Shown here piece by piece: positions 10,019 to 25,381 of a stretch of DNA of 64,000 nt. Numbering within the stretch: the stretch's first letter is position 1; every line of letters starts with the position of its first letter. The DNA lies in the NCBI RefSeq assembly GCF_007679035.1, contig NZ_VEFR01000002.1:186001-250000 (forward strand). The letters run 5' to 3'. The notes beneath the pieces were generated by a model, which ran no database searches, was not told where the DNA came from, and saw nothing but the letters and a program-made list of their open reading frames with translations. The stretch comes from Agrococcus jejuensis. GTDB lineage: Bacteria > Actinomycetota > Actinomycetes > Actinomycetales > Microbacteriaceae. The position numbers were made by a program, and so were the translations under genes.

Positions 10019-11338
10019 TCAGGCGCGCGAGGCCTCGTACTCCTCGAGACGACGCGCCTGCTCGGCCTCGTACTCCTCGAGCGCCTCCCGGTTGCGCTGC
10101 TTCGCACGGCGTCCGCGCCTCGCCACGATGCCGCCGAACCACACGGGCACCTCGCGCGCCACGAGGAACGTCACGATCGCAGTCGGTGCCAGCAGCAGCT
10201 GGCCCAGGTCCGAGACGCCGAGGCTCGCGAGCCCCGTGACGTCCCACACGTTCGACTGCGTCTCGAGGTACGCGCCGGCGATGTGGGCGCCGTAGGCGAG
10301 CAGCGCCACGATGAAGCCGCCGAGCACGTGCGCCCACCATCCGGCGCGGTTCACGATGATGGTCGTCAGCCAGTAGGCGACGAAGAAGACGGCGACGGGC
10401 AGCAGCCACGACGGACGCAGCCACAGCGTCTGCAGCGCCTCCTGCAGCACGAAGTCGCGGTCGAAGAGGAACTGCACCGCCAGGAACACCGCAGCGAGCA
10501 GCGCCGCGAACACGATCGTCGACAGCAGCACGACGAGGAAGCCCACGCCGCGCGCACCGCGCTTGCGCGGCGGCGTCGCGGTCTCGACGAGCACGATCGG
10601 GGTGCCCGTGGCAGCCTGCCGTGCCGTCTCGTCGTCGACCGAGATCGAGCCGAGCCGCTCGGTGCGCTGCTCGGGCGCGACCGCCGGGGCGACCGCGGTG
10701 GCCGACGCCGGCTCGTCGACCTCGAACTGCGGCTCGCCCTGCTGCTCGGGCAGCAGCGCCGTCTGCGCCTGCGTCGGCGCGGGCTCCTCGGCAGCGGGCG
10801 TCGTCGGCATCGCCTGCGTCGCCTCGGGATCGGAGAGGCCGGCGAAGGGTGCCGTGTCGGCGAGGTCGGGGCGCTGCTCGCCGCGCAGGCTCAGGCTCGG
10901 GCGACGCGGCTCGACGAGCTCGGGCGGATCGGCCGACGCACCCGTCTCCACGGCGCGCGACGAGTCGACGGCGTCCGCCGTCGACGGGTCGGCAGCGATC
11001 GGGGGCTGCTCGAGCGAGGAGTGCTCGGCCTCGGCGTCGTGCGAGGGACCCCGCAGCGTCGATGGGGCGATGACGGTCGGCTCGATCTCGCTGCCGCCGG
11101 CCTCGTCCCACGACCGCTGCCAGTCGTCGGACTCGTGCGCCGACGGCTCGGGGTCCGTGGCGTGCGCGGGGGCGTCGCCCTGCGTGGGCAGCTGCTGCGT
11201 CGGCGCGTCGCCATCGTCGACGAGCGGCTGGTGCGCGTCGTGGTCGGTCACCGACGTCGATGCGTCGTCGGCCGAGACGTTCGGCTGCACGCCGTCGTCG
11301 TCGCCGACCCGGCCGTCGCGGTTCGTCGTGTCGCTCAT
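10019..11338 (-). CDS. Membrane protein with long disordered N-terminus, function unknown
   Basis: A 439-residue protein. The chosen start, MSDTTNRDGRVGDDD, has AAGGAG 6 bases upstream; a longer frame upstream is Arg/Pro-rich read-through and crosses a repeat element. Residues 1 to about 265 are low-complexity, rich in Asp, Ala, Pro, Thr and Gln, and have no fold. After a basic RKRGARG stretch come four hydrophobic segments, including FLVVLLSTIVFAALLAAVFL and WLLPVAVFFVAYWLTTII. The C-terminus is a charged cytoplasmic tail (ALEEYEAEQARRLEEYEA) likely to form a coiled coil. I do not recognise a family with a known function. It is monocistronic, between the rpoC terminator and its own hairpin. 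Confidence 0.8.
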   Translation of the reverse strand: MSDTTNRDGRVGDDDGVQPNVSADDASTSVTDHDAHQPLVDDGDAPTQQLPTQGDAPAHATDPEPSAHESDDWQRSWDEAGGSEIEPTVIAPSTLRGPSHDAEAEHSSLEQPPIAADPSTADAVDSSRAVETGASADPPELVEPRRPSLSLRGEQRPDLADTAPFAGLSDPEATQAMPTTPAAEEPAPTQAQTALLPEQQGEPQFEVDEPASATAVAPAVAPEQRTERLGSISVDDETARQAATGTPIVLVETATPPRKRGARGVGFLVVLLSTIVFAALLAAVFLAVQFLFDRDFVLQEALQTLWLRPSWLLPVAVFFVAYWLTTIIVNRAGWWAHVLGGFIVALLAYGAHIAGAYLETQSNVWDVTGLASLGVSDLGQLLLAPTAIVTFLVAREVPVWFGGIVARRGRRAKQRNREALEEYEAEQARRLEEYEASRA

Positions 11339-11460
11339 GCGTCGCTCCTTGGCTTCCTCAGCGCAGCGCGCTGCGCTGGTGGACGAGCCTAGCCAGGGGA
11401 CACGGATGGGCCGGGGAGGCTCGCGGACCTCCGGCGGATGGGGCCAGCGGCGGCTCGGGC

Positions 11461-11499
11461 CCGCTTCGAGGCTCCCTTCGTTCGCACCTCGAGGAGCGG
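11461..11499. repeat. Imperfect palindromic element (TCGAGG...CCTCGA family)
   Basis: CCGCTTCGAGG and CCTCGAGGAGCGG face each other around a 15-base centre, with a two-base bulge. Related palindromes built on CTTCGAGGCTC and GCACCTCGAG occur at 50824-50965. The element lies between the upstream gene's ribosome site and the rpoC terminator. No transposase is nearby, so it looks like a REP-type repeat. Confidence 0.55.
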
Positions 11500-11527
11500 C
11501 GCTTCGCGGAGCGGTTCCCCGCGAACG

Positions 11528-11561
11528 CCGAAGGGCCGCGCCTCGCGGCACGGCCCTTCGG
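11528..11561 (-). terminator. rpoBC operon terminator
   Basis: A perfect 11-bp stem, CCGAAGGGCCG with CGGCCCTTCGG around a 12-base loop, begins 15 bases after the rpoC TGA codon. Position and stability fit the intrinsic terminator of the rpoB-rpoC transcript. No strong T-run follows, which is usual in this GC range. Confidence 0.8.
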
Positions 11562-11576
11562 GATGGATCGGTCAGA

Positions 11577-15464
<3,888 letters not shown>

Positions 15465-15501
15465 TGTTGTTCCCTTGGCTGAATCTTCGTAGCGGGCCGG
15501 A

Positions 15502-18966
<3,465 letters not shown>

Positions 18967-19074
18967 GGTGACTACCTCCGTGCCGCATGCGGGTTGCAGC
19001 CGCTGCGGGTCGACGTCGTAAGGTGAGTTGCCATCCGGCCCCGATGAAGCGCTCGAGAGCGCACGCCGACCGCA

Positions 19075-19103
19075 ATATGAGGGCATGGGGAAGCCAGAGG
19101 CAA
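19075..19103 (-). promoter_or_regulatory. Candidate rpoB promoter
   Basis: Reading the minus strand, TTGCCT (19103-19098) is followed after 17 bases by TCATAT (19080-19075), about 110 bases before the rpoB TTG start. A leader of this length is plausible for rpoB. The -10 box is only a fair match and no transcription data are available, so this is a weak call. Confidence 0.35.
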
Positions 19104-19196
19104 ACTCCTACGATACGCCCGGGCGATTCGCGTGTCCACTCCCGGCGTGTCTCGCGATCGGGATCCGCGTGCGCTGACGGCGAACGGCGGAGGTCG

Positions 19197-19394
19197 CGAT
19201 CGGCGCCGTCCTGCCCCGATCGGCCGCCTTCTGCAGCGATTGGCCACTTCCTGCGCCGATTGGCCACTTCCCGCGGCGATTGGCCAGTTCCTGCGCCGAA
19301 TGGCCGCCTCTCGCGGCGATTGGCCACTTCCTGCGGCGATTGGCCACGTCGTGCAGGTGTCCGCCGGGCGATTGGTCCACAACTGGACCAATCG
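19197..19394. repeat. Array of eight 20-nt tandem repeats closed by a palindrome (copy A)
   Basis: Eight units of exactly 20 bases run from 19197 to 19356, with consensus CGATTGGCCACTTCCTGCGG. The first two units are the most divergent. After 12 bases comes an 11-bp perfect palindrome, CGATTGGTCCA, loop CAAC, TGGACCAATCG (19369-19394). The rest of the 482-base space between rpoB and the next gene holds no gene I can support. The array lies upstream of a spermidine-synthase-like gene; a sister array lies just after a paralogous gene at 29624-29803. There are no unique spacers, so it is not a CRISPR. Confidence 0.9.
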
Positions 19395-19448
19395 GCCGCC
19401 GACCCCCTTCGATGACGACCCCGCGCGTGCACCCGGCAGGATGGGAGC

Positions 19449-20282
19449 GTGTCCGCACTCCCCTCGACGACGCTCTCGAACGGCATGCACGCCGAGATGC
19501 GCTTCTCGGGCGACGGCGGCTACCAGCTCGTCGTCGACGGCACGCCCCAGTCGCACGTCGATCCCGAGCGCCCCGAGCTGCTCGTCTACGAGTACGTGCA
19601 GCGCATCGGCCACGTGCTCGACGCCATGCGCCCCGGCCCGCTCACGGCCGTACACCTCGGCGCCGGCGCCCTCACGCTCCCCCGCTACGTCGCACGCACG
19701 CGTCCCGGCTCGCGTCAGCAGGTCATCGAGCTCGAGCCCGGCATCGTCGAGATCGTGCGCGAGGTCGCGCCGCTGCCGCGCGAGGCGAGCATCCGCATCC
19801 GCTACGGGGATGCGCGCGCCGTGCTCGAGCGCTTGCCCGGTGGGCTCATGGGCGCGTGCGACCTCGTCATCGTCGACGTCTTCGCCGGCTCGCAGACCCC
19901 GGCGCACGTGACGTCGGTCGAGTTCCACGAGCGCGTGCGCGCGCTGCTCGCGCCGGGCGGCGTGCTGTGCGTCAACCTCGCCGACGGCCGCGAGCTGCGC
20001 TTCGTGCGCTCGCAGCTCGCGACGCTCGCGCACGTGCACGAGCACGTCGCGGCGATCGCCGACACCGGGTTCCTCAAGGGCCGCCGCTACGGCAACCTCG
20101 TCGCCGTCGCCTCCGACGAGCCGCTGCGGCTCGATGGCGTGCCCGCGGCGCTGCAGCGCGACCCGTGGCCCGCGAAGGTCGTCGAAGGCTCCGAGCTGCG
20201 CCGCTTCGCATCGAGCGGCGCCATCGTGACCGACGCGACGGCGCTGCCGTCGCCGCCGCCGAACCGGTCGGTGTTCGGCTAG
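19449..20282 (+). CDS. Spermidine synthase-like SAM-fold protein (paralogue 1)
   Basis: A 277-residue protein from a GTG start (GGGAG closely upstream). It has the spermidine-synthase/Rossmann layout: an N-terminal beta domain, motif I VHLGAGALTLPRYVARTRPG near residue 70, an acidic strand end VIELEP, then YGDARAVLERLP and the DLVIVDVFAGSQTPAHVTS strand. A final strand follows LLAPGGVLCVNLADG. The synthase motif LGGGDG with its aminopropyl-transfer Asp pair is not conserved, so it is probably a spermidine-synthase-fold methyltransferase relative and not a true synthase (inference). A second member of the family sits at 28742-29566. It lies just upstream of a polyamine-type importer, which may or may not be meaningful. 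Confidence 0.8.
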   Translation: MSALPSTTLSNGMHAEMRFSGDGGYQLVVDGTPQSHVDPERPELLVYEYVQRIGHVLDAMRPGPLTAVHLGAGALTLPRYVARTRPGSRQQVIELEPGIVEIVREVAPLPREASIRIRYGDARAVLERLPGGLMGACDLVIVDVFAGSQTPAHVTSVEFHERVRALLAPGGVLCVNLADGRELRFVRSQLATLAHVHEHVAAIADTGFLKGRRYGNLVAVASDEPLRLDGVPAALQRDPWPAKVVEGSELRRFASSGAIVTDATALPSPPPNRSVFG

Positions 20283-20374
20283 CGGCACTCCCCTTCCCAC
20301 GAGCTCGCCATGAGTCTCGGATGCGTCGGGCGATGCGCGCGGATCGCGTCGGTGGTCGGGTGCAGGATGTGCGC

Positions 20375-20995
20375 ATGCATGCGGTGCTCGGCTTCGACGT
20401 GACGACGTTGCGTCCGACGGTCGACGTCGCCGCCGCGACGGCCCGCATCGACGCCATCGGGCTGTCGCGGGCGATGGCCGACCTCGCCGAGCGGGCCTGG
20501 CTGCTGCTCGCCGTCGGCCGCATCGACGAGGCGTCGGGCAGCGCCGCGCGGGCGCTCATGGTCGCGCGAGCGACGGGCGATCGGCGCGAGAGCGCGCGCA
20601 TGCGCCTGCTGCGCGCCGCGATCGCCGTCGGCGGCGGCCAGCTGGTCGCAGCGCTGCGCGACTGCGACTCCGTGGTCGACGAGGCGCGCGCGTCGGGGTG
20701 GGATGCCGTGCTCGCCGAGGCGCTGCACGAACGCGGCGTCGCGCGCTTCGCCGCGCAGCGCTGGCGCGAGGCGGCCGACGACCTCGGCGAGTCGCTCGCG
20801 CTGCTGCGCGCCGCGCAGGAGACGTCCGGCGACCTCGCCGCGGCCGGCGAGGTCGATGCGACGGGCGACGCGGCACGGGCGGAGGCGATCGACGCGGCCG
20901 AGGTGTCGCTGCTCGTCGCGCTCGACCGCGCGGATCGCGCCGAGGGCGCGGCGGGGCGGGCGCGACCGACGCATCCGCTGTTCGGCGGGCGCTGA
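20375..20995 (+). CDS. Helical-repeat (TPR-like) hypothetical protein
   Basis: A 206-residue protein starting at ATG with AGGA 7 bases upstream; an in-frame GTG two codons earlier is an alternative. Most of it is alpha-helical with TPR-like spacing: LAERAWLLLAVGRIDEASGS, ALHERGVARFAAQRWREAAD and ESLALLRAAQE read like successive tetratricopeptide helices. No signal peptide or membrane segment is seen. TPR-like proteins bind partner proteins; the partner is unknown. It stands alone between the synthase-like gene and the transporter promoter. Confidence 0.65.
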   Translation: MHAVLGFDVTTLRPTVDVAAATARIDAIGLSRAMADLAERAWLLLAVGRIDEASGSAARALMVARATGDRRESARMRLLRAAIAVGGGQLVAALRDCDSVVDEARASGWDAVLAEALHERGVARFAAQRWREAADDLGESLALLRAAQETSGDLAAAGEVDATGDAARAEAIDAAEVSLLVALDRADRAEGAAGRARPTHPLFGGR

Positions 20996-21110
20996 CCGCT
21001 CCGCACCTGCGCGCGTACCCCGTTCGCGACGCTCGACGACGGATTGCGTCGCGTGTGTTGCGCAGGGGTCACGGATCGGTGACGATCCGATCTCGCGACC
21101 ACCGGATCCA

Positions 21111-21140
21111 TTGCCTCGGCCGCATCCGCACACCTACGCT
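21111..21140 (+). promoter_or_regulatory. Candidate promoter of the polyamine-type ABC operon
   Basis: TTGCCT at 21111-21116 and TACGCT at 21135-21140 are separated by 18 bases. The -10 box matches the actinobacterial TAnnnT form, and a leader of roughly 40 bases would run to the AAGGAG site before the substrate-binding protein. No operator-like symmetry is obvious beside it. Confidence 0.45.
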
Positions 21141-21189
21141 CCTGGAAACCGAGCGCCCGACGCGCGGCGCCCAGCCCCAAGGAGCACCG

Positions 21190-22365
21190 ATGGCACGACG
21201 ACCCATCCGCATCCTCGCGAGCCGCGCAGGCTCGCAGGCGATCACGAGCGAGCTCACGCGTCGCGGCTTCCTCGCCGTCGCGGCCGGCTCGGGCGCCACG
21301 GCCTTCCTCGCGGCATGCTCCGGCCCCTCCACGAGCGAGGCGCCCGCCGCGACCGGCGGCGCCCTCGAGGATGCGCTCGCCATCTACACGTGGGGCGACT
21401 ACGACGCCCCCGAGACCCTCACCGAGTTCACCGACGCCGAGGGCCCGCAGATCACCCTCGACTCCTACTCGTCGAACGAGGAGATGATCGCGCGCCTCGT
21501 CGCCGCCAACGGCACGTCGGGCTTCGACGTCATCGTGCCGACGGGCGTCTTCATCCCGCAGCTCATCGAGCAGGGCCTCATCCAGGAGCTCAACCTCGAC
21601 CTCATCCCCAACCTCGCGAACCTCGACCCCGCGTTCGCCGGGCAGGACTGGGACCCCGAGAACGCCTACTCGATCTGCAAGGACTGGGGCACGACCGGGT
21701 TCGTGTTCGACTCCACCGTCATCACGCGCGACCTCGTGACGTGGGAGGACTTCCTCGACGCCGCCCAGAACGAGGCGAGCGGTCGCACGAGCCTGCTCGA
21801 CGCGCCCGAGGACCTCACGGGCCTCTACTTCTGGGCCAACGGCATCCCGTGGACGACGACCGACGCCGCCGACCTCGACGCCGCCGAGGACTTCCTCGTG
21901 AACACGCTCGCGCAGCACATCTCGGCCTTCGACTCGTACCCGGGCTCCGGCGCGATGCAGCAGGGCACGCAGGTGCTCATGCAGTGCTGGAACGGCGACG
22001 CTCGGCTCGGCATCCTCGAGTCCGAGGACCCCGACCGCTGGCAGTGGCGCCTCGGCGCCCCGGACACCGAGCTGTGGATGGACAACTGGTGCATCCCCGT
22101 CGGCGCACCCCACCCCGAGGCCGCGCACGCGTTCATCGACTACGTGCTCGACCCGACGGTGTCCCTGCAGGAGCTCGACTACATCGGCTACCACACGGGC
22201 GTCGCCGGCATCGAGGAGGCCGCGACCGCCGAGGGCCTCGAGCGCACCGACATCGTGTTCTTCACGCCCGAGCAGCTCGAGACGATGCACAACGGCGAGG
22301 TCAACGAGGCGCAGCCGCGCGGCGTCGAGATCTGGAACGCCATGAAGGCAGCGGCGGGCCAGTAG
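21190..22365 (+). CDS. potD: Spermidine/putrescine-type ABC transporter substrate-binding lipoprotein
   Basis: A 391-residue exported binding protein of the PotD family. AAGGAG sits 5 bases before the ATG. The N-terminus has a twin-arginine motif (LTRRGFLAVAAGS) followed by a lipobox LAAC, so a Tat-exported lipoprotein is expected. The mature part begins IYTWGDYDAPETLTEFTDA, the typical PotD opening, and has the YSSNEEMIARL and GFDVIVPTGVF segments that line the ligand cleft. Three genes for the ATPase and two permeases follow with overlaps. Ligand identity (putrescine, spermidine or another cation) cannot be read from the sequence. Confidence 0.92.
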   Translation: MARRPIRILASRAGSQAITSELTRRGFLAVAAGSGATAFLAACSGPSTSEAPAATGGALEDALAIYTWGDYDAPETLTEFTDAEGPQITLDSYSSNEEMIARLVAANGTSGFDVIVPTGVFIPQLIEQGLIQELNLDLIPNLANLDPAFAGQDWDPENAYSICKDWGTTGFVFDSTVITRDLVTWEDFLDAAQNEASGRTSLLDAPEDLTGLYFWANGIPWTTTDAADLDAAEDFLVNTLAQHISAFDSYPGSGAMQQGTQVLMQCWNGDARLGILESEDPDRWQWRLGAPDTELWMDNWCIPVGAPHPEAAHAFIDYVLDPTVSLQELDYIGYHTGVAGIEEAATAEGLERTDIVFFTPEQLETMHNGEVNEAQPRGVEIWNAMKAAAGQ

Positions 22366-22367
22366 GC

Positions 22368-23495
22368 ATGACCGACACCGCCGCCCAGGCAGCCCTGCAC
22401 GCCGCCGCCGAGGCGCACGCGGGCGACGTCACGCTCACCGGCGTCACCAAGCGGTACGGCGACGCCGTCGCGGTCGACGGCCTCGACCTGCGCATCGCGC
22501 AGGGCGAGTTCCTGTCGCTGCTCGGCCCGTCGGGCTGCGGCAAGACGACGACGCTGCGCATGATCGCCGGCTTCGAGGAGCCCGACGCAGGCGACATCCG
22601 CATCTCGGGAGCCTCGGTCGTGGGCGTGCCGCCGCACAAGCGGCACGTCAACACCGTCTTCCAGCAGTACGCGCTCTTCCCGCACCTCACGGTCGCCGAG
22701 AACGTCGCCTTCGGGCTGCGTCGCACGCGCGTGCCGCGGTCGGAGCTCGGCGGCCGCGTCGTCGAGGCGCTCGACATGGTGCGGATGCGGTCGTTCGCCG
22801 ATCGCAGGCCCACCGCGCTCTCCGGCGGCCAGCAGCAGCGCATCGCCCTCGCGCGCGCCCTCGTGAACCGGCCGTCGGTGCTGCTGCTCGACGAGCCGCT
22901 GTCGGCGCTCGACCGGCAGCTGCGCGAGGAGATGCAGGTCGAGCTGAAGCTGCTGCAGGCCCGACTCGGCACGACGTTCGTGTTCGTCACCCACGACCAG
23001 GGCGAGGCGCTCTCGATGAGCGACCGCATCGCCGTCATGCGCGCGGGCCGCATCGAGCAGCTCGCCGACGCCGACACCGTCTACGGCTCCCCCGCATCCG
23101 CCTACGTCGCCGGCTTCATCGGCAGGCAGAACTTCTTCACGGGCACGGCCTCTGGCGCGCTCGTGGAGGCCGACGGCGTCAGGCTGCGCGGCACCACCGA
23201 CCTCGTGGCGGGCACGCGCGTGCGCGCCGCGATCCGCCCCGAGGCCGTGACGTTGGCCGCGGGCGAGGATGCGGGCGAGAACCGCATCGTCGGCAGGCTC
23301 GTGGGCATCAGCCACCTCGGCGAGTCGATGCAGTTCATCGTCGAGTCGGGCCGCCACTCCATCGTCGTGCTCACGCCGCGCCCCACGGCGCCGCGGGTCG
23401 AGCCCGGCGAGGCCGTGACGCTGTCGTGGTCGCCCGCCGACGTCGCCGTCTTCCCCGACGAGACCGCCGCGCCCGTCGAGGAGCCCTCGGCGTGA
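22368..23495 (+). CDS. potA: Polyamine-type ABC transporter ATP-binding protein
   Basis: A 375-residue ABC ATPase of the PotA type, 2 bases after the potD stop. Walker A is GPSGCGKTTT near residue 53-62, the Q-loop QQYALFPHLT, the signature LSGGQQQRIALARAL, Walker B LLLDEPLSALD, and the switch His in VTHDQGEALSMSD. A C-terminal TOBE domain runs from about residue 265. A 20-residue Ala-rich extension precedes the first strand. It energises import with the two permeases downstream, and its TGA overlaps the next gene's GTG. Confidence 0.95.
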   Translation: MTDTAAQAALHAAAEAHAGDVTLTGVTKRYGDAVAVDGLDLRIAQGEFLSLLGPSGCGKTTTLRMIAGFEEPDAGDIRISGASVVGVPPHKRHVNTVFQQYALFPHLTVAENVAFGLRRTRVPRSELGGRVVEALDMVRMRSFADRRPTALSGGQQQRIALARALVNRPSVLLLDEPLSALDRQLREEMQVELKLLQARLGTTFVFVTHDQGEALSMSDRIAVMRAGRIEQLADADTVYGSPASAYVAGFIGRQNFFTGTASGALVEADGVRLRGTTDLVAGTRVRAAIRPEAVTLAAGEDAGENRIVGRLVGISHLGESMQFIVESGRHSIVVLTPRPTAPRVEPGEAVTLSWSPADVAVFPDETAAPVEEPSA

Positions 23496-24427
23496 CGGCT
23501 CTCGGCTCCGCGCCGCGACGCGCCGCGACGCCCCCGCCGCGTCGGCGCCTGCGCGCCCCCTCGTTCCTGCTGGCGCTGCCCGCCTGGTTCTGGCTGCTCG
23601 TCTTCTTCGTCGCGCCGGTCGGCCTCGTGCTCTACTACTCGTTCGGCTACAAGCCGAGCCTGTTCGAGACCGTCGCGACCGATCGGCTGTCGTTCGACCG
23701 CTACCTCGAGGCGCTCTCGCCGACCTTCGCCTCCGTGTTCCTGAACACGCTGTGGGTCGGGGTGATCGGCACGATCCTGTGCCTCGTCATCGCGATGCCC
23801 GCCGCGTACTGGATCGCCACGAAGGTGCCCGCGCATCGTCGCGGCCTCATGCTGGGCCTCGTGCTCGTGCCGTTCTGGACGAACTTCCTCGTGCGCACCA
23901 TCGGCTGGCGCGTCATGCTGGCCCCCGAGGGCTTCCTGTCGGAGTGGATGGTGAGCCTCGGGCTCGGCCCGATCGAGCTGCTCAACACCCGCGGCGCCGT
24001 GCTCATCGGCGTCGTCTACAACTACCTGCCGCTCATGATCCTGCCGCTCTACGTCGCGTTCGACCGCGTCGAGGGGCCGCTGCGCGAGGCGAGCAAGGAC
24101 CTCGGCGCCGACCGCGTGCGCACCTTCCTCACCGTGACGCTGCCGCTCGCGCGCCCCGGCATCGTCGCGGGCGTGCTGTTCGTCTACATCCCGCTCATGG
24201 GCGACTACATCACGGCGACCGTGCTCGGTGGCGCGCAGGGCACGATGGCGGGCCAGCTCGTCGCGAGCCAGTTCCAGACGGCGCAGAACTGGGCGCTCGG
24301 CTCGGCGATGGCCGTCGTGCTCATCCTCACGACCGTGCTGTCGGCCGTCGTCGCGGCGGCGATGCTGTGGCTCGTGACGTGGCCGGTGCGGTTCGCGACG
24401 CGCCTGCGGATCGGAGGCGCATCGTGA
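23492..24427 (+). CDS. potB: Polyamine-type ABC transporter permease (PotB-like)
   Basis: A 311-residue inner-membrane permease starting at GTG that overlaps the potA stop as GTGA. After a basic, Pro-rich start there are six hydrophobic segments (first: LLALPAWFWLLVFFVAPVGL). The conserved cytoplasmic EAA loop is seen as EASKDLGADRVRTFLTVTLP, which docks on the ATPase. Family position in the operon and the FLVRTIGWRVML segment point to PotB, not PotC. Confidence 0.93.
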   Translation: MTALGSAPRRAATPPPRRRLRAPSFLLALPAWFWLLVFFVAPVGLVLYYSFGYKPSLFETVATDRLSFDRYLEALSPTFASVFLNTLWVGVIGTILCLVIAMPAAYWIATKVPAHRRGLMLGLVLVPFWTNFLVRTIGWRVMLAPEGFLSEWMVSLGLGPIELLNTRGAVLIGVVYNYLPLMILPLYVAFDRVEGPLREASKDLGADRVRTFLTVTLPLARPGIVAGVLFVYIPLMGDYITATVLGGAQGTMAGQLVASQFQTAQNWALGSAMAVVLILTTVLSAVVAAAMLWLVTWPVRFATRLRIGGAS

Positions 24428-25287
24428 CCGCTCCCGTCGTGCGACGCCGTCGCCGCCCCGTGACCGACGTGCTGCTGTCGGTGTGGGGCTGGCTCGTCAT
24501 GGCCTTCCTCTTCGCACCCATCCTCGTGATCGTCGTCTACTCGTTCAACGACGGGCGCCTGCTGTCGGCCTGGGGCGGCTTCGGCTTCTCGGCGTACGAG
24601 GCGGCGTTCGCGAACCGGCAGATCGTGGCGACGGTGCTCGTGACCATCCGCGTCGCGATCTGGTCGGCGCTGCTCGCGACCGTGCTGGGCACGATGGCGG
24701 GCATCGCGCTCGCACGTCGCCCCGGCAGGTGGACCGTGTGGTTCACGGCGCTGCTGCTGCTCGTGACCGTGACGCCCGAGATCGTGGATGCCGTCGCCCT
24801 GCTGCCGTGGTTCGTGCAGCTGGGCACCGAGCTGGGCATCACGATCCTCAACGACGGCATCGTGCGCCTCGCGATCGGCTCGTCGCTCTTCTCGACCGCC
24901 GTCGTCGCCTACCTCGTGCGCTCGCGGCTCGTGGGCATGGACGAGCACCTCGAGCACGCGGCGACCGACCTGTACGCGACGCCGTTCCAGGCGCTCACGC
25001 GCGTGACGCTGCCGCTCACGGCGCCCGCCGTGCTGTCGGGATTCCTGCTGTCCTTCACGCTCAGCCTCGACAACACGATCATCGCGGCGTTCGTCTCGGT
25101 GCAGGGATCGACCCCGTGGCCCGTCTACATCCTCGGCTCCGTGCGGTCGGGGCTGCGGCCCGAGATCGCCGCGATGTCGACGGTCATGCTCGTGCTGACG
25201 CTGCTCGTGCTCGTGCTCGTCGCCATCGTGCTGCGCCGCTCGGGCGACTCGACGGCGCAGATCGCCCGCACGATGACCGGCGGCTGA
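24424..25287 (+). CDS. potC: Polyamine-type ABC transporter permease (PotC-like)
   Basis: A 287-residue permease starting at GTG that overlaps the potB stop (GTGA). Six membrane segments are visible, the first being LVMAFLFAPILVIVVYSFND, with the PotC-like YSFNDGR after it. The EAA loop is EHAATDLYATPFQALTRVTL. LSFTLSLDNTIIAAFVS is a typical PotC stretch. It completes a four-gene importer, and the operon may end here: a short GGCGCC-rich hairpin lies about 20 bases after the stop. Confidence 0.93.
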   Translation: MTAPVVRRRRRPVTDVLLSVWGWLVMAFLFAPILVIVVYSFNDGRLLSAWGGFGFSAYEAAFANRQIVATVLVTIRVAIWSALLATVLGTMAGIALARRPGRWTVWFTALLLLVTVTPEIVDAVALLPWFVQLGTELGITILNDGIVRLAIGSSLFSTAVVAYLVRSRLVGMDEHLEHAATDLYATPFQALTRVTLPLTAPAVLSGFLLSFTLSLDNTIIAAFVSVQGSTPWPVYILGSVRSGLRPEIAAMSTVMLVLTLLVLVLVAIVLRRSGDSTAQIARTMTGG

Positions 25288-25381
25288 CGCCGATCGACGC
25301 GGGCCCCGGCGCCGGACGGCGCCACCCCTCGACGCGGCCGCGCATGCGGTCGCAGGATGCACACGACGAAAGGCGGATCAC

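Noticed and set aside
18967-19086. Upstream ATG start for rpoB giving 40 more residues
   Set aside because: The extension is not conserved in the family and covers the GGAGG ribosome site that serves the TTG start.
19197-19356. CRISPR array at the 20-nt repeats
   Set aside because: Units are contiguous with no unique spacers and no cas genes are in the window.
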